64,000 bases of DNA from Rhodocyclaceae bacterium (GTDB lineage: Bacteria > Pseudomonadota > Gammaproteobacteria > Burkholderiales > Rhodocyclaceae). A program made the position numbers and the translations under genes. Positions 44,376 through 51,058 of this stretch are shown piece by piece. The notes under the pieces were generated by a model. It did no database searches. It was not told the origin of the DNA and saw only the letters and a program-made list of their open reading frames with translations. The stretch lies in NCBI GenBank assembly GCA_018261935.1, contig JAGTRP010000006.1, forward strand, positions 124,001 through 188,000. Reading direction: 5' to 3'. Position 1 is the stretch's first letter, and each line of letters begins with the position of its first letter.

Positions 44376-45341
44376 TTAGGCCGCCTTGGCGGGCAACTGC
44401 CCTGCCAGACGGCGGGCCAGCGTCTCGGCCAGGCGTTGCGGTTCGAATTTCGGTACATATTCGTCTACGCCAACCGACTGGCCGAGCTTTTGATTCGACA
44501 TCCCCGACAAGGAGGAATGCATGATGACCGGGACGCCCGCAAAGCGCGGGTCCGACTTGATAGTCTTCGTTAGGATGTAGCCGTCCATTTCCGGCATTTC
44601 GATGTCGGTCAGGACGAGGCTCACCAACTCGGACACGGGCTTGCCAATGACTTGGGCGTAGCCGGCGATTTTCTCAAGTTCTATCCACAACTGGCGACCA
44701 TTGACCGCTCCGACGGATTTGACCCCCATGGCATCCAGAGTCCGCCCGATCTGCCGGCGGGCAACGGTCGAATCGTCGCAATAGAACACCGTGCAATCAG
44801 GATGGTCCACCTGGGCCACGCCTCGATACATGGCCTCGTCGTCATAGTTGGTGGTCTCGGAAAGAATCTTCTCCACATCCATCATCATGACCAGGCGGCC
44901 GTCCTCCAACTCGGTCACTGCCGTCACCAACCCACCAGTCTGCGCCAGGAGCATCTCCGGCGGCACCCGCATCTTGCTCCAATCCAGGCGCAGGATGGTA
45001 TCCACGCCTTCGACCAGGAAGCCCTGGGTATGGCCGGCGTACTCGGTGACGATCATGATGTCCCGAGGCGTGTCCGCTGCAATGCCCGTATACTTGGCCA
45101 GATCGATGACCGGCACCAAGGCGCCTCGCAGGCTGACCATACCTTCCACTGAAGCCGGCATATCGGGCGCCGCCGTGATCGGCGGCGTGCGCATCACCTC
45201 GCGCACTTTGAAAACGTTGATGCCATAGGTCTCACGCCGGCCGGTACGCTGATCAACCCCAAGGAAGAAAAGAAGTATTTCCAGCTTATTGGTGCCCGCA
45301 AGCTTGGTCCGCGCATCAATGTTCTTGAGCAGCTCCGACAT
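44376..45341 (-). CDS. cheV: Chemotaxis coupling protein CheV (first of a tandem pair)
   Basis: A 321-residue CheW-receiver fusion. The CheW domain contains LAGTNKLEILLFFLGVDQ, TYGINVFKVREVMRTPPIT and MIVTEYAGHTQGFLVEGVD. The receiver has FYCDDSTVARRQIGRTLD and the phospho-acceptor in LVLTDIEMPEMDG. It differs from its neighbour mainly by a short DQRTGRRE insertion near residue 31 and by the receiver face. A sigma-28 promoter lies ~160 bases upstream, leaving a long untranslated leader. Confidence 0.94.
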   Translation of the reverse strand: MSELLKNIDARTKLAGTNKLEILLFFLGVDQRTGRRETYGINVFKVREVMRTPPITAAPDMPASVEGMVSLRGALVPVIDLAKYTGIAADTPRDIMIVTEYAGHTQGFLVEGVDTILRLDWSKMRVPPEMLLAQTGGLVTAVTELEDGRLVMMMDVEKILSETTNYDDEAMYRGVAQVDHPDCTVFYCDDSTVARRQIGRTLDAMGVKSVGAVNGRQLWIELEKIAGYAQVIGKPVSELVSLVLTDIEMPEMDGYILTKTIKSDPRFAGVPVIMHSSLSGMSNQKLGQSVGVDEYVPKFEPQRLAETLARRLAGQLPAKAA

Positions 45342-45499
45342 TCTTTCCCCTTAAGTTTCAACGTCCAGCCGATACCAGACAGCCATCCCGACATGGCAAG
45401 CATACACATATTCGGCCTTACTTAAAACCGGCATCTCGGTCTCGCAACCGGTCTGGAAGCCGCTCCGATGCTTCCCCTAGACATTGGTCGGCCACCGGA

Positions 45500-45526
45500 T
45501 TATCGACCGCCTCGGGGAAAGCTTTA
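45500..45526 (-). promoter_or_regulatory. Sigma-28 (FliA) promoter of cheV-cheV-cheY-cheZ-cheA
   Basis: On the minus strand TAAAGCTT (45526-45519), an exact 11-base spacer, then GTCGATAA (45507-45500): 7 of 8 at both elements. The first TAA of the -35 is the stop codon of the STAS gene. This places the cheV-cheA operon under FliA, separately from the cheR-cheB-STAS unit. The leader to the cheV ATG is ~150 bases and contains only weak hairpins. Confidence 0.88.
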
Positions 45527-45829
45527 GCTGATCTTGAAAAGCTTGCCGAAATTGGCAATATCGAGTACCTGCTTGACGCTTCCCTTGACGTTCTCGAGGG
45601 CCACTTCCTTGCCAACGCTATTCAGCTTGTCCCGGAGCATGAGAAGCATGCCGAGGGCGGAACTGTCGAGGTAATCGACCCCGGCGAAATCGACGGCAAC
45701 CCCCTGAACGCCGACGTCGGCGATCAGCGGCTCGTAGGTGGAACGGAATTCCCGATGGGTGTTGAAGTCGAAACGTCCGGAAAGCTTGATGACGGCCCTG
45801 CCCCCCTCTGCACTGACAGCTGTTTGCAT
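45524..45829 (-). CDS. STAS-domain protein (anti-sigma-factor antagonist type)
   Basis: A 101-residue single-domain protein of the SpoIIAA/STAS fold. It opens with GGRAVIKLSGRFDFNTHREF. The phosphorylatable serine region reads DYLDSSALGMLLMLRDKL, with two adjacent serines at the usual place, and VKQVLDIANFGKLFKI ends the fold. Such proteins normally cycle with a serine kinase/anti-sigma factor and a phosphatase; neither is in the window. Stand-alone STAS genes near che loci are common in betaproteobacteria, role mostly unknown. It follows cheB by 74 bases. Confidence 0.9.
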   Translation of the reverse strand: MQTAVSAEGGRAVIKLSGRFDFNTHREFRSTYEPLIADVGVQGVAVDFAGVDYLDSSALGMLLMLRDKLNSVGKEVALENVKGSVKQVLDIANFGKLFKIS

Positions 45830-45903
45830 ACTGACTCCTGGCCTTTCTGATGACCGCTAGTCTATACCGTTGACTCCTCAGGGTAGCCCCGAAAGGCTGC
45901 CTT

Positions 45904-46476
45904 TCAACGATTCAGCGTCAATAGAATCCGACGCGCCATGTCGTCCAGACTGCATTGCTCCTCGACGGCCCCTATCAGGAAGGCTTCCCGAGGCATGCCA
46001 TAGACCACGCAGCTGGCTTCATCCTGGCCAAAGGTACGTCCCCCCGCTTGGCGCATGCGCAAGAGCCCCTGGGCACCATCCTTTCCCATGCCGGTCAGGA
46101 TGACGCCAATCGCTTGCCGGCCCACCACTTGAGCAGCGGAGTCGAACAACACATCGACCGCCGGCCTATGCCGGTTGACCGGCGGTGTAGTCAGCAACTC
46201 AGTGACATACCCCGCCCCCCCTCGGCGGACGCGCAGATGGGAGTGTCCCGGCGCGATATGGACGGTACCGTTCTCCAGCTGCTCATTGCCCTGGGCCTCG
46301 ATAACCTTGGGCGCACACAGACTGTCCAGTCGGCGTGCAAAGGAGGGTGTAAACGACTCGGGCATATGCTGAACCACAAGAATGGGCGGACAGTTCGCCG
46401 GCATACCGAGGAGAAAATGCTTGATTGCTTCCGTGCCGCCGGTGGAGGCACCGACGAAAATGATTTTGTTCACCAT
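45904..46476 (-). CDS. cheB: CheB methylesterase domain without receiver
   Basis: Removes methyl groups from (and deamidates) chemoreceptors. It has only 190 residues; full CheB has ~350 with an N-terminal receiver. The whole chain is the catalytic domain with an intact Ser-His-Asp triad: Ser11 in FVGASTGG, His37 in VVQHMPE and Asp133 in TGMGKDG. The ATG at 46476 is 44 bases after cheR, and no receiver-like sequence lies between. Activity would therefore not be gated by CheA phosphorylation in the usual way. Confidence 0.9.
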   Translation of the reverse strand: MVNKIIFVGASTGGTEAIKHFLLGMPANCPPILVVQHMPESFTPSFARRLDSLCAPKVIEAQGNEQLENGTVHIAPGHSHLRVRRGGAGYVTELLTTPPVNRHRPAVDVLFDSAAQVVGRQAIGVILTGMGKDGAQGLLRMRQAGGRTFGQDEASCVVYGMPREAFLIGAVEEQCSLDDMARRILLTLNR

Positions 46477-46520
46477 GCCTGACCGTGGGTAAGCGTGTTC
46501 CAGCGCTGCCTTCCTGCCCC

Positions 46521-47438
46521 TCAGTTCTCGCCGCGACCGCCCCGAGCCGGCACATATACCGTCTTGCCGAGAGAGCGAAAGATGTCCGCCGCATGGAGAA
46601 AGCTTTCCGAGTGGCCGGCGAACAGCAGCCCATCATCCTGCAGCAGTGGAGCAAAGCGCGACAAGATCTTGTACTGGGTCGGCTTGTCGAAGTAGATCAT
46701 GACATTGCGGCAAAAGATCACATCCAGAGGACCCCGGATGGGCCAGTTGGAGTCGAGCAGATTGATGCGTTGAAAGTCGATCATGCGCCGCAGTTCGGGG
46801 CGCACCGACACCATGCCATCCTGCCCGCCCGTTCCCTTGAGGAAAAACTTCCGCAGGCGCTCGGGCTCCATTTTCTCCACCCGTTCCATTGGATACACCC
46901 CCTGCTGGGCGGTGGCGAGGACGTTGGTATCAAGGTCGGAAGCCAGGATCGACACTTGGGAAGCGCCACTGCCGAGGGCTTCAAGCACCGTGATGGCCAG
47001 GGAATAGGGCTCCTCGCCAGTGGACGAAGCGCAGCACCAGATACGGATTGGGCGCCGGGTGCCGATCTTCTTGAGACGTTCGGCAAAGATCGGAAAGTGG
47101 TGGGGCTCCCGGAAAAACGAGGTCAGATTGGTCGTCAGGGAATTGACGAAGCGCTCCCATTCCTCGGCATTGCCATGCTCCAGGCCGTCAAGATATTCGC
47201 TGAACGACTTCTTGCCGGTAGCGCGCAGACGCCGCGCCAGGCGGGAGTAGACCATGTCTTGCTTGATCGGCGAGAGGGAAATGCCCGCGTGGTGATAGAT
47301 GAGCTGGCGGACACGCTCGAAATCGACCGTGGAGAAGGCAAATTCCCGCTCCATGGCCTCCCTGGCGGGAACGACAATGCGGGGTGCAGCGGGGAAAGGC
47401 ACCGGGCGGCCGCCCCCTGTCTTGGGCAAATCACTCAT
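46521..47438 (-). CDS. cheR: Chemoreceptor methyltransferase CheR
   Basis: Adds methyl groups from SAM to chemoreceptor glutamates. It has 305 residues. After a Pro/Arg-rich start, the N-terminal helical domain contains [36 protein letters not shown]. The SAM-binding motif is [17 protein letters not shown], and [22 protein letters not shown] follows. Its ATG overlaps (ATGA) the stop of a short open frame that is a cheY remnant, so its translation is coupled to that remnant. Confidence 0.96.
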   Translation of the reverse strand: MSDLPKTGGGRPVPFPAAPRIVVPAREAMEREFAFSTVDFERVRQLIYHHAGISLSPIKQDMVYSRLARRLRATGKKSFSEYLDGLEHGNAEEWERFVNSLTTNLTSFFREPHHFPIFAERLKKIGTRRPIRIWCCASSTGEEPYSLAITVLEALGSGASQVSILASDLDTNVLATAQQGVYPMERVEKMEPERLRKFFLKGTGGQDGMVSVRPELRRMIDFQRINLLDSNWPIRGPLDVIFCRNVMIYFDKPTQYKILSRFAPLLQDDGLLFAGHSESFLHAADIFRSLGKTVYVPARGGRGEN

Positions 47439-47557
47439 GATGATCTAGAACCCTGCCCACTCGTCGCTCCAAGACTCGCCGGCAGGAATTTTGAGTGTAC
47501 AGCGCACCATCCGACGGACGATGTCGAATCATCGACTGCAAGAATAGTCTTTGCCAT
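47435..47557 (-). pseudogene. Remnant of a second cheY, truncated and frameshifted
   Basis: From the ATG at 47557 the frame reads MAKTILAVDDSTS, the exact opening of a canonical CheY with its Asp-Asp pocket, after an AAGGGG ribosome site. One base is then missing in codon 14. In the shifted frame the family continues as VRRMVRCTLK, matching CheY helix 1 (IRQMVSFTLK in many CheY). Similarity stops after ~25 codons; about 100 codons, including the phosphorylation site, are gone. The original frame stays open for 40 residues and ends ATGA over the cheR start, so it may now act as a leader peptide. Confidence 0.85.
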
Positions 47558-47599
47558 GATCCCCTTGTGCGGTTCAACACACTTCAACTTCGCCCCAGG

Positions 47600-47615
47600 T
47601 GCAATGTGCTTGCCG
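47600..47615 (-). promoter_or_regulatory. Sigma-54 promoter of the cheY-remnant/cheR/cheB unit
   Basis: On the minus strand CGGCAAGCACATTGCA matches TGGCACG-N4-TTGCA at all but two positions, with GG and GC 12 bases apart. It lies 43 bases before the cheY-remnant ATG and after the motB stop. The decayed cheY therefore kept its promoter, which now serves cheR, cheB and probably the STAS gene. Confidence 0.82.
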
Positions 47616-47649
47616 AACCGGATTGCCGCGCCGTGCCGTCGATTGATTG

Positions 47650-48600
47650 CTATCCGGCGTTTGGCTTACTGCCGACCGGCAGCTTGAGGCTTTCCGGCGT
47701 CGCCTCGCCCTGCGTTCCGACTTCGGTTTCCGGCCCCTCCTCCTGGAGGACTGCGATTTCCGTCTTCTTGTTCATCACGATGATGCTGATGCGGCGATTG
47801 ACGGGGTTGAGGGGATCATTCTTGTCGAACAGGACTGCCGAGGCAAGCCCGACCACACGCAGAACTTTGGCATCTTCCATGCCGCCTGTGATGAGCTCGC
47901 GGCGGGAGGCGTTGGCGCGATTGGCCGACAGCTCCCAGTTTGAAAAGCCCCGGTCGCCGGCCGAGAACTGGGCAGCATCCGTATGCCCGGCGAGGCTGAT
48001 GCGATTCGGCACCGCATTGAGGGTCTTGCCGATTTGCCGGAGGATTTCCTTGGTATAGGGCTTCAGTTCGGCGCTGCTGAGGTCGAACATGGGGCGGTTC
48101 TGCTCGTCGACGATCTGGATGCGCAAGCCTTCGGCCGTAATGTCCAGGAGAATCTGGTTCTTGAACAGGGCGAGCTGCGGGTTTTCGGCGATGGCCCGCT
48201 CGATCCTGGCCTTCAGATTTTCCAGGGCTTCCTGCTCCTTGCGCTGGTACTCGAGGGACGTCTCCTTCATGACGAATTTCTTGGTTTCACTCTCGATTTC
48301 GCCCCGTTTGACGTGCCCTGCCTGCCGGGTCAAATCCTTGCCGCCGCCCTTGATGACGCTGGAAGAATCGCCGGAGCCAGCCCCCCCCTGCAGAGCCACC
48401 TTGAGCGGCGTCTTGAAATACTCGGAGATACCCTCGAAATCCCCCTTGGCAGTGGATCCCAGCAGCCACATCAGGAGGAAGAAGGCCATCATCGCCGTCA
48501 TGAAATCGGCGTAGGCAAGCTTCCAGACGCCACCATGGGCGCCGTGCCCCCCCTTCTTGATCTTCTTGACGATTATGGGGCGCTGGGAGTCGTCAGTCAT
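47650..48600 (-). CDS. motB: Flagellar motor stator protein MotB
   Basis: Peptidoglycan-bound proton-channel subunit. It has 316 residues. A Lys/His/Gly-rich N-terminus precedes the membrane helix with Asp32 (KLAYADFMTAMMAFFLLMWLLG), the same position as in E. coli. The plug and linker follow, then the OmpA-like domain with RISLAGHTDAAQ, NWELSANRANASRREL and NRRISIIVMN. This is the MotB type; the motD at 32.2 kb is shorter and different. It follows motA by 32 bases. Confidence 0.96.
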   Translation of the reverse strand: MTDDSQRPIIVKKIKKGGHGAHGGVWKLAYADFMTAMMAFFLLMWLLGSTAKGDFEGISEYFKTPLKVALQGGAGSGDSSSVIKGGGKDLTRQAGHVKRGEIESETKKFVMKETSLEYQRKEQEALENLKARIERAIAENPQLALFKNQILLDITAEGLRIQIVDEQNRPMFDLSSAELKPYTKEILRQIGKTLNAVPNRISLAGHTDAAQFSAGDRGFSNWELSANRANASRRELITGGMEDAKVLRVVGLASAVLFDKNDPLNPVNRRISIIVMNKKTEIAVLQEEGPETEVGTQGEATPESLKLPVGSKPNAG

Positions 48601-48632
48601 GGCGGCTCATCCGATAACGGGCCTGAGCCCGG

Positions 48633-49493
48633 TCACTTGCCCTTGCGAGCCTTGAGGTCGTCCTCAAGCTCGATAAAGGTCGGACGATCATGGGAATACA
48701 GCACCTTGCGGCCGAACTCCACCGCCACCTGCGGCGCATAGCCGGACATGGAGGCGAGCAGGACGGCTTTCATGCACAGGTACATCTTGGCCTCTTCGTC
48801 GGCCTTCTGCTCCAGCAAGTTGCCGATGGGCCCGATGAAGCCGTAACACAGCAGAATACCAAGGAAGGTGCCCACGAGAGCGGCGGCAATCAGCTTGCCA
48901 AGCTCCGACGGCGGGATACCCACCGACTCCATGGTATGCACCACCCCCATCACCGCGGCGACGATACCGAAGGCCGGCAGGCCGTCGGCCACGCGGCCGA
49001 TAGACATTACCGGCACATGGCTCTGCTGGTGATGAGTTTCGATTTCTGAATCCATCAGATTCTCGATCTCGAAGGCATTCAGGTTGCCACCCACCATCAT
49101 GCGCAGATAATCGGTCAAAAACTCGACCGCATGGTGATCGGCGGTAACGCTGGGGTACTTGCCGAAAATCGGGCTCGATTCCGGGTTCTCGACGTCGCCT
49201 TCGATGGACATGAGCCCTTCCTTGCGGACCTTGCTCAGGATCTCGTACATGAGCGCCAGCAGGTCCATATAGAGGGCCTTGTTGAAGCGGGATGCTTTGA
49301 GGGCGCTGGGGATGGCCTTGAAGGTAGCCTTGATGCCGGCCGGCGTATTGCCGATGAAAAAGGCGCCGCCAGCGGAACCCGCGATGATGATGAGCTCAAC
49401 GGGCTGAAGGAGCGCTCCCAGATGGCCGCCGGCCAGTGTGAAGCCCCCGAGCACCGCGCCCAGGACGACTACATACCCGACGATGACGAACAT
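48633..49493 (-). CDS. motA: Flagellar motor stator protein MotA
   Basis: Ring subunit that pushes FliG. It has 286 residues from the ATG at 49493, chosen because MFVIVGYVVVLGAVLGGFTLAGG aligns with the start of E. coli MotA and an AGGGGG site lies upstream; in-frame ATGs at 49535 and 49598 would add an unrelated leader. Other family parts: LLQPVELIIIAGSAGGAFFIGN, the FliG-contact loop with charged residues, VADGLPAFGIVAAVMGVVHTM with the conserved proline, and AALVGTFLGILLCYGF. Confidence 0.95.
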   Translation of the reverse strand: MFVIVGYVVVLGAVLGGFTLAGGHLGALLQPVELIIIAGSAGGAFFIGNTPAGIKATFKAIPSALKASRFNKALYMDLLALMYEILSKVRKEGLMSIEGDVENPESSPIFGKYPSVTADHHAVEFLTDYLRMMVGGNLNAFEIENLMDSEIETHHQQSHVPVMSIGRVADGLPAFGIVAAVMGVVHTMESVGIPPSELGKLIAAALVGTFLGILLCYGFIGPIGNLLEQKADEEAKMYLCMKAVLLASMSGYAPQVAVEFGRKVLYSHDRPTFIELEDDLKARKGK

Positions 49494-49510
49494 CCAATAC
49501 CCCCTACACG

Positions 49511-49531
49511 GCACCGCTGGCTTAGCGGTGC
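49511..49531 (-). promoter_or_regulatory. Hairpin in the motA leader
   Basis: GCACCGCT (49511-49518) pairs perfectly with AGCGGTGC (49524-49531) around a 5-base loop, 18 bases upstream of the motA ATG. There is no T-run on either strand, so it is not a terminator. Placed this close to the ribosome site it could tune translation or mark a protein- or RNA-binding site. A weak -10 (TACAAT, minus strand 49560-49555) lies just upstream; no sigma-28 element is visible. Confidence 0.4.
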
Positions 49532-49675
49532 TCATCTCATTGTTTGCTTCCTCTATTGTAGCCAGGGTCATCCGGGAGGCGCAAAGGATATCGCGCAAGT
49601 TTGGCTCTCCTGCCCGATCCGAAGCAACGTCAGGGTGCTACACTGAGATTCCGCCCATCGATCCGACTCCTTTAC

Positions 49676-50212
49676 GTGATCAAGTTCTGTACCCAGTGCG
49701 CATCAACGGTTAGCCTGCGGGTTCCGGCCGGCGACACGCTACCGAGGCATGTGTGCGACCGTTGTGGCCATATCCATTACGAGAATCCACGCCTTGTGGT
49801 GGGTTGCGTAGCGACTTGGGAAAACCGGATTTTGCTTTGCCAACGCGGCATCGAGCCCCGCCGCGGTTTCTGGACACTGCCGGCCGGATTTATGGAAAAC
49901 GGCGAGACCACTGCCGAAGCGGCAGCCCGGGAGACGCTGGAGGAAGCTTGCGCGGAAGTGGTCGTCAACGATCTCTTCACCATGGTCAATGTTGCCCATA
50001 TCAACCAGGTTCACCTGTTTTACCGGGGCCACTTGCGGGAGCCTGCATTCGGCGCCGGGGAAGAGAGCCTGGAAACCGCCCTCTTCGCCGAAGACGACAT
50101 TCCTTGGGATGACTTGGCTTTCCGCAGTGTCACCCTCTGCCTAAGACATTATTTCGAGGATCGCGCCAAAGGCAGCTTCACTTTGCATACGGCCGACCTG
50201 CCTCCACTTTAG
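49676..50212 (+). CDS. Nudix hydrolase with N-terminal zinc ribbon
   Basis: Probable nucleotide-diphosphate hydrolase, substrate unknown. It has 178 residues from a GTG at 49676, chosen because the zinc ribbon starts there (FCTQC at 4-8, then CDRC at 27-30). The Nudix box runs from Gly71 (GFMENGETTAEAAARETLEE) and keeps the metal-binding Glu residues (Glu86, Glu89, Glu90) but has Cys in place of the final Gly. The domain order resembles NudC-type zinc-ribbon Nudix proteins without the N-terminal domain. It stands alone, transcribed away from motA. Confidence 0.88.
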   Translation: MIKFCTQCASTVSLRVPAGDTLPRHVCDRCGHIHYENPRLVVGCVATWENRILLCQRGIEPRRGFWTLPAGFMENGETTAEAAARETLEEACAEVVVNDLFTMVNVAHINQVHLFYRGHLREPAFGAGEESLETALFAEDDIPWDDLAFRSVTLCLRHYFEDRAKGSFTLHTADLPPL

Positions 50213-50269
50213 GCTATTTCGGCCGGCGGATATCTAGCGGGTCTTCCTGGACGCCAAGCACGCCCCCCA

Positions 50270-50310
50270 ATAAAAGCATAAACCCCCGCCGGCAGAGCCG
50301 GACGGGGGTT
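50270..50310 (-). terminator. Rho-independent terminator of the ccoG-ccoH-DUF3149 unit
   Basis: On the minus strand AACCCCCG(T)CCGGC-TCT-GCCGGCGGGGGTT (13-bp stem, one bulged base) is followed by TATGCTTTTATT. A second perfect small hairpin (ACCGGCT-G-AGCCGGT, about 50324-50338) lies between the DUF3149 stop and this stem. Confidence 0.85.
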
Positions 50311-50358
50311 GGGAAGAGCAGCGACCGGCTGAGCCGGTGCCGCATCGAAGCCTAAAGC

Positions 50359-50496
50359 CTACTGCTGCTTTCGGGCGTCCTCGTCCATCTTCCCGCTAAA
50401 ATATTTGCCAAAAAAGACGCCCATTACGAGCACGAATCCGATCGTAAAAACGCTCAACAAGCCGATATCGGTACTGAACAGTTCTTTCCAAGCCAT
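50359..50496 (-). CDS. DUF3149 membrane microprotein
   Basis: A 45-residue protein: MAWKELFSTDIGLLSVFTIG, then a continuing membrane helix (FVLVMGVFFGKYF) and a charged tail ending DEDARKQQ. The WKELF(S/T)TD(I/V)G opening, one helix and KMDEDA-type end match DUF3149, a family of tiny betaproteobacterial membrane proteins of unknown function. A strong GGGAGGTGAT ribosome site at the very end of ccoH precedes the ATG, and the gap to ccoH is only 3 bases. It is therefore the last gene of the ccoGH unit, and may be a small accessory subunit or assembly factor of the oxidase; that role is inference. Confidence 0.88.
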   Translation of the reverse strand: MAWKELFSTDIGLLSVFTIGFVLVMGVFFGKYFSGKMDEDARKQQ

Positions 50497-50499
50497 GGA

Positions 50500-51057
50500 T
50501 CACCTCCCGGTAACGTTACGATTAATTGTTGATGCTGCATCCCCAGAAAGCAGCCGAAACGACTCCTCGGCATCCGCCTGCCAATCCCCGACGAGCCGCC
50601 ATTGACCAGACTGATCCTCGAGGACAACATGCCAGCGCCCGGAAATCTCGGTTTCCAGCTTGCCACTGAACATTCCCGCCCCGGCAGCAACCAGCGTGAC
50701 ATGCTGGTCCATCCCCGCACGGGTCGGATGAGTGATACGCAGGGTGAGTTTCTCCGGCCATGCCGCTTGCCCGGGGCCTGCGCTCAACATCACGCGCAAC
50801 TGCTCCCCGGAGCGCATGACATCCCCCTGCAATCCAAGGTCGCCTGCCTTCTGCTCCCGCTGTAACTGCTGGTTAATGGCCAGCCCCTGCTTGTAATAGT
50901 CGTCCATCACCAAACCGTCGTTGCTGAGGATTGCCAACCATGCGGTGGTGAAGCCGGCGATGACGACCACCATGGGACCCGCCATCAGAATCCACGGCCA
51001 GGGCTCCTTGTACCACGGACGGTTGTCGGAAGACTGTAAACGCATTGCGATTCTCAT
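50500..51057 (-). CDS. ccoH: Cytochrome cbb3 oxidase assembly protein CcoH (FixH)
   Basis: Needed for stable assembly of cbb3 oxidase. It has 185 residues. One membrane helix lies near 23-45 (WILMAGPMVVVIAGFTTAWLAI), preceded by RPWYKEPWPW. The family motif DDYYKQGLAINQ follows, and then a periplasmic beta domain of the FixH type (LRITHPTRAGMDQHVTL, GRWHVVLED). It starts one base after the ccoG stop. A second ATG at codon 5 is a possible start. Confidence 0.92.
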   Translation of the reverse strand: MRIAMRLQSSDNRPWYKEPWPWILMAGPMVVVIAGFTTAWLAILSNDGLVMDDYYKQGLAINQQLQREQKAGDLGLQGDVMRSGEQLRVMLSAGPGQAAWPEKLTLRITHPTRAGMDQHVTLVAAGAGMFSGKLETEISGRWHVVLEDQSGQWRLVGDWQADAEESFRLLSGDAASTINRNVTGR

Positions 51058-51058
51058 A

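Noticed and set aside
45351-45375. Plus-strand TTAAGTTT followed by GCCGATAC, resembling a sigma-28 promoter antisense to the cheV leader.
   Set aside because: The spacer is 9 bases rather than 11 and the only gene it could serve lies far away on the other strand.
49592-49617. Plus-strand GCAAGTTT-N10-CCCGATCC upstream of the Nudix gene, resembling a sigma-28 promoter.
   Set aside because: Spacer is 10 bases and the -10 has only 5 of 8 matches; a Nudix hydrolase is not an expected FliA target.
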